From assembly GCA_027186245.1 (NCBI GenBank), contig CP114482.1:34243209-34307208 (forward strand): DNA of 64,000 nucleotides, written 5' to 3'. Below are positions 24,171 to 35,900 of this stretch, one piece after another. Each line of letters begins with the position of its first letter. Position 1 is the stretch's first letter. The notes beneath the pieces are model-generated. The model saw nothing but the letters and a program-made list of their open reading frames with translations, was not told the DNA's origin and did no database searches. This DNA is from Coriaria nepalensis. Taxonomy: Eukaryota; Streptophyta; Magnoliopsida; Cucurbitales; Coriariaceae. A program made the translations under genes and the position numbers.

Positions 24171-26896
24171 TACTTTCTTTAGGCTCCTGATTTCAATTCA
24201 GTTGTCGAGAAACGACTGTTTTTCAAAATCGGATGTTTGATTTTTTGGGTTCCAAATCAAGACATGATAAAATAAAATTTAGTTATTGAAAATAAAAATA
24301 ATCTTTACCTGTTCAAAGAGGTGACAATTGGATGATTACCCAGTTCATATTTGCACTCACATTTGTTCATATGACAAATTTAGCATGTCAAATTTACTCA
24401 TTCTTGGCTTCAAATTTTTGAATTCTAATTTATCTTCATTGGTTATTTATAGGTTGAACAGCTACACAAGATTTTCAAGCTCTGTGGCTCTCCTCCTGAT
24501 GAATACTGGAAAAAAACCCAACTTCCCCATGCAACTTTGTTCAGACCACAACATCCCTATGAAACTTGTCTTAGGGACACCTTTCGAGGTTTCCCTCCAG
24601 CCACAGTGGACCTTCTTGAAACTCTTCTTTCAATCGAACCTTACAATCGTGGGACTGCCTCCTCTGCTCTTGCGTCCGAGGTAATTATGGAAGAGTTATC
24701 AACATTGTATTCCGCAAGGTTTTTTTAGATATTTTTAAGCTATATTTTGGCATATCATCAGCTATCAATATTCACTTTCTGGGTGTAAAAATTGACTTTC
24801 CTAAAATTGTATTTTATTTTCCTTTTGTTTTTCAGTACTTCAGTTCCAAGCCTAATGCTTGTGATCCTTCAAGCATCCCGATATACCCACCCAGTAAAGA
24901 GATTGATGCAAGAAACAGAGAGGAAGCTAGAAGGTGAGTTTTCTGGTTCCTTCTTTAATAATGGGTACTTTTTATCATTTTAAAAAAAGCAGAACAATGC
25001 GAATAAAAGCCAAATAGGTAAAAACAGAGGAGGTAGGAAAAAAAAAACAGTGGAAAGAAAAGAAATAGGGATTCTGATCCAAGGTTGTAAGATTAAATTC
25101 ACCATCATGTTGCAGGAGCAGGACTAAAATTAGTGGGAGGGTCTGTAGACCCGAAAAAAGAAAGGCAACCCGAAAATCCCTTGAAAGCAATAAATTGGCA
25201 CCCTCAGAGGTCAGTCTCTCTCTCTTTCCCTGTCTCTCCCTTTCTTTGCCAAAACAATCATGCTTTACCATCTATTGCAGGAATTTTCTGTCCCAACTCA
25301 AGATTCTGAGAAAATTAAATCCATCAAAGCACAAATTCTCAAAGTCAAAAAGCTCAGTAAAGGTGGAGAGGCTTCGTCAAAGTTATCAACTGATAATCTT
25401 GAAGATGCTATCCATGTAAAGGATGCTTCTCAAGGAGACATTCCCTTTTCTGGTCCTTTACAGGTTTCAACTTCAAGCAGCTTTGCTTGGGCAAAAAGGC
25501 GAAGAGATTCATCTATAAGATCCCATAGTCAGTCTATTTCAAGAGGACTAATCAATCCAATAGAATTCTCTACTAGCTTGCAATCAAGGCATAAGGTGGA
25601 CACAAAAAGGCACGAAAATGGAGATATATGTGGTTTGCGAACAGAATCTAGAGGCCGACAGTCCAATGAAAATATCAAGGTCGGAATCTGGAATCAGTGG
25701 AGCAGGCTTGGGCGACCGGATTCATTTGATGCTTCTGATGGCTACCACTCTTCAGAATTATCAATGGCTCTTTACATACAAGAGGAAATGGAAGCTAAAA
25801 GAAATATGGTAAGTTTGTAATGGATTTTGGGTGCAGAGCGTTCTAGATTACACATGGAGTATAATTCTCCAATGGCTAATATTGAGCCACATTAGTACTT
25901 TTTCACTATTCAAAAGCTCATTATGATGAGAGGGCCTAAATTTTAACCATTGGAGTATTCTGTTCCATGTGTAGCATATAATAATACCTCGGAGGGTGCA
26001 GTAGGTTTCAGAGTTTCAACTGGCATTTTCGACAACTCTATTTTTGAAATTTGGAAGGGAACATTGGATTTTTTTTCTTTTTTCATTTAAACTACCAATA
26101 TAAGCAAATTGACAGTTTGTGGGTCCAAACTGGATTTAGACTTAAAACTATGTTTCGAACTGTGAACCAAATGCACTCAACAAAGGATTTATGGTACTTT
26201 TTCAAGCTCATGAATGAATTGATGTAACAGGGTTATCAAGATCCAGCAGACAGAGTTGAGTTTTCGGGTCCATTATTATCTCAATCACACAGAGTGGATG
26301 AACTCTTAGATAGACACGAACGACACATCCGACAGAGAGTCCGAAGATCATGGTTTCAAAAAGGTATATGATCAATATCATTGTTACTATTCTTTCCTGG
26401 TTTTCTATCTTCTCTATAGTTTTTGACACAAAAAACAGAATGAAAGAAGACATTACTGGGATATATAGTGATGTACCAAATTTTTATTATGAGTAGATTT
26501 GACTTACCTCCTCTAAAGTTTCAAAACAACTAGATTTAACCCTCTCATATTTTAAATTTTAAAATACCCATCATTTATTAGTAAAATACCCATATAGGTA
26601 TGTACAAGTATGTTGACAGGTCATGCTTCACGGCCATTTTATCTACAAAATAATGAGATTTTTTAATTATCACCGCATGAAGTTTTATCTAGCTTTTAAG
26701 AGTTTTAAGGGGTAAATGTCTAGTTTTTGAAATATGAGGGGATTAAACCTAGTTGTGTGAAAGTATAGAGGTGCAAAGTCTATTTTACTCATTTTCTAAT
26801 CCTTAAAGATGAAAATGCTATGATAGGTACTAAATGAATTGGCCATCCTTACTAATAGTGTGATTCTTATTTGTAGGTAAGAAGCATGGGAAGTAA
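18338..26896 (+). CDS. CDK-like Ser/Thr protein kinase, N-myristoylated type (IBS1/At1g54610-like)
   Basis: Nine exons: 18338-18778, 19319-19603, 20100-20417, 24453-24680, 24836-24933, 25116-25209, 25281-25808, 26231-26363, 26877-26896. They close to 714 aa, the usual size for this plant CDK-like group, which includes Arabidopsis IBS1. MGCVSSK at the start fits N-myristoylation on Gly2 and palmitoylation on Cys3, suggesting membrane attachment. The kinase domain begins near residue 142: IGQGTYSSV loop (148-156), Lys171 in VALKK, PESVRFMARE helix with Glu189, HRDIKGSNLL with catalytic Asp266, DFGLA with Asp284, and TLWYRPPELL. All catalytic residues are present. About 290 residues of Ser/Lys-rich tail follow and end QKGKKHGK. 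Substrates and cyclin dependence cannot be read from the sequence. Intron 3 (4.0 kb) is swollen by a LINE and a MITE. Confidence 0.95.
20464..20570. mobile_element. Short MITE in kinase intron 3 (same family as 41996-42122)
   Basis: GGGCTCTATTTGG at the left and CCTAAATGGAGTC at the right are imperfect inverted ends. The interior phrase GTGGGCCTAAACTGGACAAA matches GTGGGCCCAAACTGAACAAA in formin intron 16. It is about 107 bp long and has no coding capacity. Confidence 0.6.
20803..23448 (+). mobile_element. RTE-type LINE in kinase intron 3, degenerate, with 15-bp target-site duplication
   Basis: TGTGCGCTTGAGTTA occurs at 20803-20817 and again at 23434-23448, bracketing a 2.6-kb body in the same orientation as the gene. 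The body shows an endonuclease (IFLGGDLNGHIGYDRVGYE, 21433-21681), a reverse transcriptase start (MKPGTTVGPDEIPIEVWKCL, 21911-22135), middle blocks (22397-22615) and a C-terminal part (22886-23224, MRMLRRMCGK). Short tandem GAT units precede the right duplication, as RTE elements end in short tandem repeats. Many stops and frameshifts show it is inactive. The endonuclease resembles the sequence often mis-annotated in plants as craniofacial development protein 2-like. Confidence 0.88.
23449..24452 (+). other. Remainder of kinase intron 3
   Basis: Non-coding intron sequence. It contains TTGGGCTTATTAAACTC-type phrases near 23660-23690 that look like decayed MITE ends, a T-rich block (24040-24065) and an A run joined to a TA microsatellite (24139-24171). 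Confidence 0.5.
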
Positions 26897-27639
26897 TCAA
26901 TCAAATATGCCCGGTTTGAGTAATACATGATTCAAACATGCATTCTTTCAAAGGAATGGATTGAATCATATGAGAATTTCGGCCATATAAAACCGAACAG
27001 AAAATCATCCGAATGGAGTTAAAGAAAATTCACAACACCTACAAGGGAGAAGGCGGAGCATCAAAGAGGATGCAAAAAAAAAAAAAAAACAAAAAACAAA
27101 AAAAAGGGTTGGGATGATAGGATGATTGTTTGGTCTCTTCAAACGCTCATAGGTTTGATCCTATTTTCTTTTTCTTTGTTTCCTTTTTCTACTAAGTAGA
27201 AATTACTAGTGGTGATAGATATTAAGAAGTAATTATGTATATGTTCATGAATCATTAGGTGGAAGGCATCTATTTACGTTTTGATTAAGAAATTTAGTGG
27301 AGATGAGGAATTTACTCAAGTATAAAAGATGAGAATGTTCCTACACTCGACTAAATTTCCTAAATTTCATTAACCACTGAAATCTTGAATATTCAACCTA
27401 AAATGACTAAGAAGGCTGAATAAAATTGCTGGAATAGATTCAACCGTGTAGGGGTCTATGCAGATAATATATATCGATGTATTACAAACGGTAATAACAG
27501 TTGAGATTGTAGCTTAATTAGAATATTATTTTCCAGTTTGATTATTTCCTTTGGTAGAAGTATCCATCAGTGAAGTAGCTTTGGGCTTTTGGTGAAGTTA
27601 CTTTACAGATAGTGCCTTTGGCCTAGGCTGTGGTGGCTT
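26897..27639. other. Kinase 3' UTR and intergenic DNA
   Basis: The first few hundred bases are probably the 3' UTR. An A-rich run lies at 27074-27106. No gene is seen before the copia remnant. Confidence 0.4.
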
Positions 27640-28200
27640 TATTCTCTATAGGCTCCCGCAAGAACAATTGAGTTTGTGTCGTAGGGAAAGTCGTAGGGAA
27701 AGAAAGAGAGATGCAACTAACGGCTTAGTAAGGATACTGTCAGGTTGGTCCTTGCCTGAAGTGAAACGAACAATGAATTGTCTTTGGTTGGCTTTTTCGC
27801 GGACAAAGTGTAAATCAATAGCTACGTGTTTTGTATGAGAGTGTACTATTTGATTTGCGGTGAGATAAATGGCAACGAGGTTGTCACAAAATGGGTGGTG
27901 TACATGAGTAAATGCCGAGCTCAAGGAGACTTTGTAAACAAAGGAGCTAGGAAGTGGAGTGTGCGGTACTCAGGCTCGGTGCTTGAATGCACTCGGTGCA
28001 TTGCTTGCGAGAAGTCCAAGGGAGAATATTAGGACAGAGAACGGCAAGTTAGCCCGTTGTTTAATAGCAGTCATCGGGGTAATTCGCCCAATCAACATCG
28101 GTAAAAATGTGATGATCAGAATTCTGAGTTGATGGATGAGAAGTCCTTTCGAGATATTGAAGAATTCGAGCCCAATCATCAATATTCTTGCAAGCAAAAT
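27640..28200 (-). mobile_element. Ty1/copia RNase H remnant
   Basis: The minus strand encodes CDNLVAIYLTANQIVHSHTK and HVAIDLHFVREKANQRQFIV, then DSILTKPL (27646-27924), the end of copia RNase H. Upstream in other frames (27970-28197) are decayed parts of the same domain. No LTR is visible. It lies about 750 bp beyond the kinase stop codon, in antisense. Confidence 0.85.
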
Positions 28201-31200
28201 ATAACTCCCTAATCATCAATATTCTTTTGGGATTCTTATCATTGATCTGAATCTCTATCCATTAAAATGTTTTCCAGTTAAGGAGGAACACGAGCTCAAA
28301 ACGTCTTCCTCCAAACTCAAACTCCCTAAACGCAGAATAAAAGTGTTTAGAGGAATAAAAATTGAAGTACCTTACCAACTTGGCTACCACCTCGCACCCC
28401 TTATTAAAGTATAAGAATTTATGATATGATAATTGCTATACCCTCCCTCCTACTACCGAAATTTATGCTCTCCTAAGGCAATTAAATGAGTTTTATGATT
28501 GCTTGGTGGTTTCCCAAAAATGTTTTTTAGTTTTATTTCCCTTAAATTAAATATAAAAAAATAAAAAATAAAAAATTATGTACTGTATGAAAATGGAGTC
28601 GCATAAAATAAGGATTTCATTATGTTATTATACACTTCACCTCCTTGTTCCTATCATGCTTGATCTCTTTTCTCTTTTTGCCACTAATTTGCCTTAAATA
28701 AAAAGGGGAGGGGTCCCTCTCTTTTAGAGCAATCAACCATCAATCTGTTCTGATGATCCCACAAAATGCACATGGCTAATGCCGGGAATGACCTCATGGC
28801 AATGCCATACATGAAGTCATGACTACATGAATCAATTAGGAAAAAAATTAATAAATAATTAACAAAAGGGTGAAAGAATTAGCTCGAATTTAGTTGCATG
28901 TATACGATAAATTGGGACAAAAGTTATTGTAAAGTCGATATATATCTATATTAACTGTTTAACTCGTGCTATATATAAAAATATGAATATAATATTTCTA
29001 TAAAATATAATATCAATGTTTTAAGCTTAAATTTAAATTCATATCTCAATTTAAGAAAAAATCATAAATTTTTCCGTATATTTTTCTATAATGAACTTAA
29101 ACATGCCACCCATAACTTCCGCTCATCAAATAAAGTTGGTGAATGTGGATTTGGCTCTGTTTATAAGTTTAATCCTCATTTCTGACCTTCAAGAGCATAT
29201 AACTTTCCTTTTTTACTTCTTCTATTTGGGTTTTTCTCTTTATTTATTTATTTTTGGTGAATTTATAAAGGGTCAACGTAAAGATTTGCTAGAATCTTTA
29301 TTGTAGATGTGAAAGTGCTTTCAAGTGAGCTAGAATCAATTTGGGGTGGGGGGATGGATTTGTGGCTAAATTGGCTGCACTCTTCATTGATACCTCCATT
29401 AATGAAGGTTTGAGCTTAGAATTGAGTCTTGGTGAAAAAATGAAAAAAAAAAAAAATTATGGAAAAAAATAGTAAATATTAAGCATATGAGATAAAATCA
29501 TACATAAATAATATGAGATAAATTTATATTTAAATTTTTTTATAAATTTACATATTTTAATATATCGAATTGATATGTTAAAACTTTATCATGTTAATAT
29601 TGATGGGTTGAAAAATAATTAGAAAAACTTAAAAGTTCGATTTTAAGATAATAATATTTTATATACCCAGTAGAAAATTTGAGAGTTCTGAATAGACAAT
29701 GGACTCTTGCAGGATTTACTCGAGCTGAGCCATATATCATTTTAGCTCCGCTCGAACTAGAGTTCGGAATTTTCTTAAATCGGGATCAGTTTATTTTATT
29801 TGAGTTTCTAGTAGTTTAGTTTAAGTTCAAGAATATTTATTAGGCTTGTATATTTCCGAGCTTGTGAAATATAAGTAAAAAAAATTAACAATTTCAAAGA
29901 TTCAAAGAAAATTAGAGCTAGACTAGAGCTAGACTTTAAGACAATAACAAAATTTCAAAATTTCTCATCATCAATCGACTATTCATAAGTTTTACTGATC
30001 TACAATAATTTGAAATCACTTCGTTAATTTATCAAAATTCAAAACAAGAGCTCGAGCAATTTTTGCAACCCCCCCCCATTTTGCTAGTGGCCTACTCTTT
30101 TTTTTTTTTTTTTGGCAATTTAGTAACATACACTTTTGCTCGTACCTTTTTGGCTTAATATTTTAAGTTTGTTCACATTTTTACTAATTTTTTAAAAAAT
30201 ATAGCCCTTGGACTTTATTGATTATTCAATTTATGTCTATTCTTAAACTTCACTTGAATACAATGGCAAGTTTAAAATTTTTTAAAATAGTTAACTTTTT
30301 GGTCTATTTATAGTTTGGTTGTTACACATTTATATTAATATTTATAGTCTAACTATTTATTTCATTAAAAGGTCTTATAGCTTATAGAAGAGGAAACTCT
30401 TTAGTTATAAACTAATTAAATATCTTCTCCCTAAATAATGTAAGACAATTCTAATACTCCTCATTACTTGTGGGATGATCATTTTGAAAGCTTAACAAAT
30501 GTACAGTATATAAATGACACTTTGCGAAATAGAGTATGTATACATTTACTAAGTATGACTCTGATACTATATAGTTAGACTCTAAAATTTAATAATTTGT
30601 TCATGTGTAGTATTCGATAAACTTTTTAATTCCCGTATAGTTTAAATGCGACTTTTTAATCTATATATGATAAGAATTTAACCATCGATGGTGACTTGAC
30701 ATGTTTTATGATTGCATGCCGCATCAACAAAAAAATTATCACTTATTCTTTTACCTTTAGTCTTTTATTATTTTTATTTTTCTTCCCTATTAATTTATTT
30801 TTTTCTTTTATAAAATTAGCAGAAAAAAATTTGATTTTGTTTTTCAGACATAAACGAATTGAAACAATCTAATGATCAAGTTTTTTATAAGAAATGAGAT
30901 CAAATCGATTCCATTCTTCGTAAAACTAGAACAAACTCGATTTCATCAAATCAAAATCTTGAGAAAGAAAAAAAAAAGATTTGGCATGCAAAAAATCGGA
31001 ATGAACATAGATCTTGGTTCAAGTTCTTTTTCGTGAAGAGCATGAACCAAAATCTAGGGTCCTTCCAATTCTTCGCGTGAAGAAATTAAATCTTTTTTTT
31101 TTTATCCTCAAGATTTCGGTTTGACTTAATCAAGTTTTTTTAGGTTCTTCACATATAAGGAAATTGATCCGATCAGATTTCTCGCAAAAATCGATTCCCT

Positions 31201-31775
31201 TTGAATATTTCATAAAAAAATCAGATCATTTCAATCGATTTTCTAGCTAAAAAAATTGAATTATTTTGATCCATAAGAAACCAGATCAAGTTTTATTTTT
31301 TCCCATCTAATTTTTCTTTTTTTCTTGAAAAAAAAGAAAAAACAATTAATAAGGGAGAAAAGTAAAAATAATGAAAAATTCAGGGTAGAAGAATAATTTA
31401 ATTTTTTTAATGATGTGATATGTTATGTTAGCATATCATATTAGTACCGGTGGTTGAAAACCATCACAAGGATTAAAAAATTATTTTTAAATTATATATA
31501 AATTAAAAAATTAGTGTAAAAAAAAAAAGATGATAAAAATCGAAATTATAAAGGAACAAAAAATTGTATTAACCCTTTTAAAATTATGTCTTCTCAAAAA
31601 ATTTTTATTTTTCAATATATACCCACATATTTTTAGATTAAAAAAAAAAACCTTAATACTATTGAATGAAAATTACGTAAATTGTGTATAAAGTTTTGCA
31701 TGTATCAATCAGTTTTCTGAAGTTCTAACTAACTACAAACCACAATAAGTTTTGCTGTCTTCTCACTGGATATGT
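28201..31775. other. Gene-free AT-rich intergenic stretch
   Basis: No supported coding frame in 3.6 kb. A 71-codon frame at 29091-29306 is hydrophobic and AT-driven with no recognisable family. A nine-base C run lies near 30069, and many A or T runs occur throughout. Phrases such as AAATCGATT recur at 30880-31260 without forming clear repeat units. Confidence 0.4.
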
Positions 31776-31777
31776 AA

Positions 31778-31828
<51 letters not shown>

Positions 31829-31829
31829 A
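31776..31829. repeat. AAAT tetranucleotide microsatellite
   Basis: About 13 uninterrupted (AATA)n units, in the intergenic region between the kinase and formin genes. Confidence 0.95.
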
Positions 31830-31830
31830 C

Positions 31831-32192
31831 CTATAGCTATGTTTAACAACGTTTTACATTTTACATTTACAAAATTAATTTTTGTAATCAAAAATAGTTT
31901 TTGGGAAGCAATCATGTTATAGCTCACCATCTCTTAAAAATGGTTTTTTAACCTCTAAAACAATGAAGGAAATGCAAAAGATTGATTTTTGAAATACATA
32001 AAACAAGAAGTAAAAGAAGTTTTTGAATCTTATATTTCAAACCAGTTTTTCGCTTGCTTTCAAAAATCTAACTTTTAAGATTTCTAAAACTAAAAACACG
32101 TACCAAATAGACTTGTCTACTTTTCAAAATCGATATTTATGTTTTAAAATTCAAAAATTGATTTTCAAATCAGTTGCCAAACAGAGCCTATT
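31831..32192. mobile_element. Probable hAT-type MITE with diverged ends
   Basis: The left end TATAGCTATGTTTAACAACG and the reverse complement of the right end, ATAGGCTCTGTTTGGCAACTG (about 32169-32191), align with several mismatches. The interior is AT-rich and non-coding. The GGCTCTGTTTGG end is typical of plant hAT MITEs. Borders are approximate. Confidence 0.5.
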
Positions 32193-32975
32193 TATCTATC
32201 ATCCCTAGAGAGAGAAATCCTAATTCCAGTTCCTCATCTTCCTAAAAAGCTTTACACGATTTTGTCACGTGCTAGCCTAAACAATTTCATAAATAAATGT
32301 ATTTCAATTTGAAATTAGGAAATAAGAAAAAATGAGAAAAAAAAAAAAAAGGGAGTGACTCAAAGCCACGTGCGAAGACAGAAGACACGTGCGATCAGGG
32401 GAACCTGGTTGGCACTCCGCCACTCCCAGCCATTTCGTCGTTGTTGTTGAAGATGCAAGAAAAGAAGAAAAAAGCTAGAAGAGAGGGAAGACAACTCTCT
32501 CTCTCCTCTCTCTTTCAATCAGTCCACTGCGGTTCTTTCCTTTCCTTTCTCTCTCTCGTTCTCTGTCTCTCTCCCAAGTGACTGTCTAAATCCGTAGAGA
32601 GAAATCCTAATTCCAGTTCCTTATCTTACTAAAAAGTTTTCCAATTTTCTCTCCGATCTATTGTTCCAAATTTTCGTTCGTTATCAGAATTTTCCTTACT
32701 GTCACTTGCCACTATTGTCCTTCTCTTTTTTTGTCCCCTTGGAATTCAATTCCACACCGCAATCCTGCTTCAGCAATTTGAGCGCTGAATTTGTTTCATT
32801 TTTTGTGTGAAATTAGTGCGAATTTTGGGGTTTAATTTAAACGATTTGCGGATTTGATCGGAATTCGCAAGCTCAAGATCTGCTTTAGTTTCTAGATGTT
32901 TCGATTTTGATCCGATTTGGTTGGTTCGTTTAATTATCGGTTTGGAGCTGATCGGGGAAGAAACAGCGCCATCAG
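32193..32975 (+). promoter_or_regulatory. Formin promoter and 5' leader: two G-boxes, CT-rich leader, duplicated block
   Basis: CACGTG occurs at 32367-32372 and 32386-32391, each followed by CG, giving paired G-box/ABRE-like motifs. A CT-rich tract at 32490-32580 is typical of a plant 5' leader. A block of about 47 bp (AGAGAGAAATCCTAATTCCA and onward) occurs near 32211 and again near 32599. The leader continues to the ATG at 32976. Confidence 0.55.
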
Positions 32976-35900
32976 ATGGCGCTGTTCAGAAGGTTCTTTT
33001 ACCGGAAGCCGCCGGATAGGCTACTCGAGATCTCTGAGAGGGTCTACGGTAACGATTTCTTTTTTTAGAAATATATATATTTATTCAGCTTTAGAAATGT
33101 ATGCTCAATTGCATAATTACGAACCTCTTGGTAGTTCCATTTTGGTCCTTTTAAGCAAAATTTTGTTATTGAGTTCGTTTTTTGAACAATGCAATAGGAA
33201 ATTAGTTAAAATCAGTTTCCTATCTCGTTCAATCAGACTTACATTATATGTCGACTAGACTGATATGTAAAGAATTATGGTGGTCAAGGAAGAAGCCGAT
33301 GAGTTACGAATTGCTCTTATTTATGAGTTGGATTAAATATTTTATACAAGAAATGGACCAGAAAGAAGATGAATGAAAAAAAAAAAAGTGGAATGCATAA
33401 CGTGAGAAATTAAAGTCATATTTTTCAGATGTGGTATTGAATTGGGGCCTTCCACAAGGCGGTCAATGATGAAGCTCTAACCCTGTGACAGAACTATTTT
33501 GCTTGCTTATGGACTAAATGGTCCCTAAACTTTTAGTAGCATAGTAGCTTTCTTTAGTGAGCAAAAACTGTAATTGGAAGTTGAACTATTGACATTGTAA
33601 TGCTCTTCTTAAATTGTTGCTTGAATTGTCTTGTGTTTTTCTCAAAGATATGAGAAGATTCAATTACTTTCCTCTCCCTTATTTTCTTGTCTAACAAAAT
33701 AGATCTTTTACTGTTAAGAGTAGTTTTTAGTTTTAAAATTAAATTCTTGGAGAATTCCTGACATTCCTATAAAATTATGAAATTTTTATTTGGTCAACAC
33801 ACTACTTTTGGTTTGGCCAAAAAGAAAAAAAAAAAATACTACTTTTGGAGGTTGTCTAACCTAATTCTTTCTGTTTCCACACATCATTGTCTTCAATTTC
33901 AGTGTTTGATTGCTGCTTCTCACCTGATGTGTTGGAAGAAGATGAATACAAAGTATACTTGGGTGGCATTGTACCGCAACTGCAGGCCTACTTTCCTGAT
34001 GCTTCTTTCATGGTGTTTAATTTCAGAGAAGGGGAGAGACGGAGTCAAATTTCAGATATATTGACTGACTATGACATGACAGTTATGGATTATCCTCGGC
34101 AATATGAGGGATGTCCTCTCCTGCCTTTAGAGATGATCCACCACTTTCTTCGATCCAGTGAAAGCTGGTTGTCTTTGGAGGGGCAACAAAATGTGCTGTT
34201 AATGCATTGTGAAAGAGGGGGTTGGCCAGTCCTTGCATTCATGCTTGCTGGTCTATTATTGTACCGAAAACAGTACAGTGGGGAGCAAAAAACTCTTGAA
34301 ATGATATACAAGCAAGCTCCACGAGAACTTTTACATCTTTTGTCTCCTTTAAATCCACAGCCTTCTCAGATGAGATATCTTCAGTATATCTCTAGGAGAA
34401 ATTTAGGTTCCGCTTGGCCTCCATCTGATACACCTCTATTTTTTGATTGTTTGATACTTAGAGTCCTACCTCTTTTTGAAGGGGGACAAGGATGCAGACC
34501 TGTTATACGAATTTATGGTCAGGACCCCTTTACACCATCTAATAGAAGTTCAAAGCTTCTGTTTTCATCTTCAAAAACCAAAAAGCATATCCGCCACTAT
34601 TTACAGGTAATGTTTCAGTCTTACCGTTAAAACTAGAATGTTAATTAAAATCAACATATTTAGTGTCCTTATGAACTTTAACCACAGGCAGAGTGTATGC
34701 TGGTGAAATTTGACATTCGTAGTCATGTTCAAGGGGATGTTGTTTTTGAATGCATCCATCTGGATGGAGATCTAGTACGAGAGGAGACGATATTCAGAGT
34801 TATGTTTCACACAGCTTTTGTGCAGTCAAATGTTCTGATGTTTAACCGTGATGACATTGATGTTTTATGGGATGCCAAGGATCAGTTTTCTAAGGATTTT
34901 AGAGTAGAGGTAGGTTATTGTTATTCTTTTGTCCTGTGTTTTTCTGAAGATGTAGGAGTTGAAGGCATACTCATATTTGTGTCAGGTACTGTTTTTGGAT
35001 GCTGATGCTGTTATCCCTAATCTCGCCAGAGTTGCAACGGATGATGATGGAAATGGGACAGAAAGTGCTTCGCCTGAGGAATTTTTCGAGGTGGAAGAGA
35101 TCTTTGGTAGTGTTGTAGATGGACAAGAAGTCAAAGGGGTCTATGATCCTCGAATGGTTCTTGAAAGTGCTGCTAATGATATAGAACAAAAAGCGGCCAG
35201 GAAGGAGGATTTGGCTCCTCCTAAATTTCAAGACTGCACTTCTGCTGATGGGAATCAGAAGGAGTTGAAGGTGGACAATGACATTGACGATGCAGTGAAG
35301 GATATTACTGTGGATGATGTGAAGTACAAGCTGGAGGAGGACTCTGAACCAGATGCAGTTAAGGATATTATTGTGGACAATGGGGAAAACAAGTCAAATT
35401 TAGTTGCATCTGAATGGGGACATGTAAAAACTGAGAAAGTCATAGATGATTCTGATGGTATATTGTATGAAACAGAAGATAAAGGAAATGGGGAGGATAA
35501 TTCTTCAGAGAAAATGTTGGAACCAAATGTTTCCCTGAAAAAGTCAAGTGCACAGAAATCTGAAAAATTGTCTTCACAGACGACAAAGAAACAGCCTACA
35601 TCAACTGCAAAACCAGCAGCTGATTGGACTGTAACCAAGCAAAAGGCTAACCAGCAAGAAGTCCAGGGGTTTTCGGCAAAATTAGCCAAGCCAAATGCAC
35701 CATCTAGGTGGATTCCCTCTAACAAAGGGTCTTACACAAACTCGATGCATGTTGCCTATCCACCGTCAAGATATAACAGTGCACCGGCTGTTCTTAGTAA
35801 TGCTTCATTGAAAGATTCTAATTCAAACTCCAAAACAAAGTCTGCTGCCCGTGGACCTTTGGTTCCAGTTGACCCTGATAATGAGCAAAAAAGTCTGAAA

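Noticed and set aside
29091..29306. A 71-codon hydrophobic frame in the 28-32 kb intergenic region.
   Set aside because: AT-rich DNA readily produces Phe/Leu/Ile-rich frames. There is no motif, splice support or neighbouring exon.
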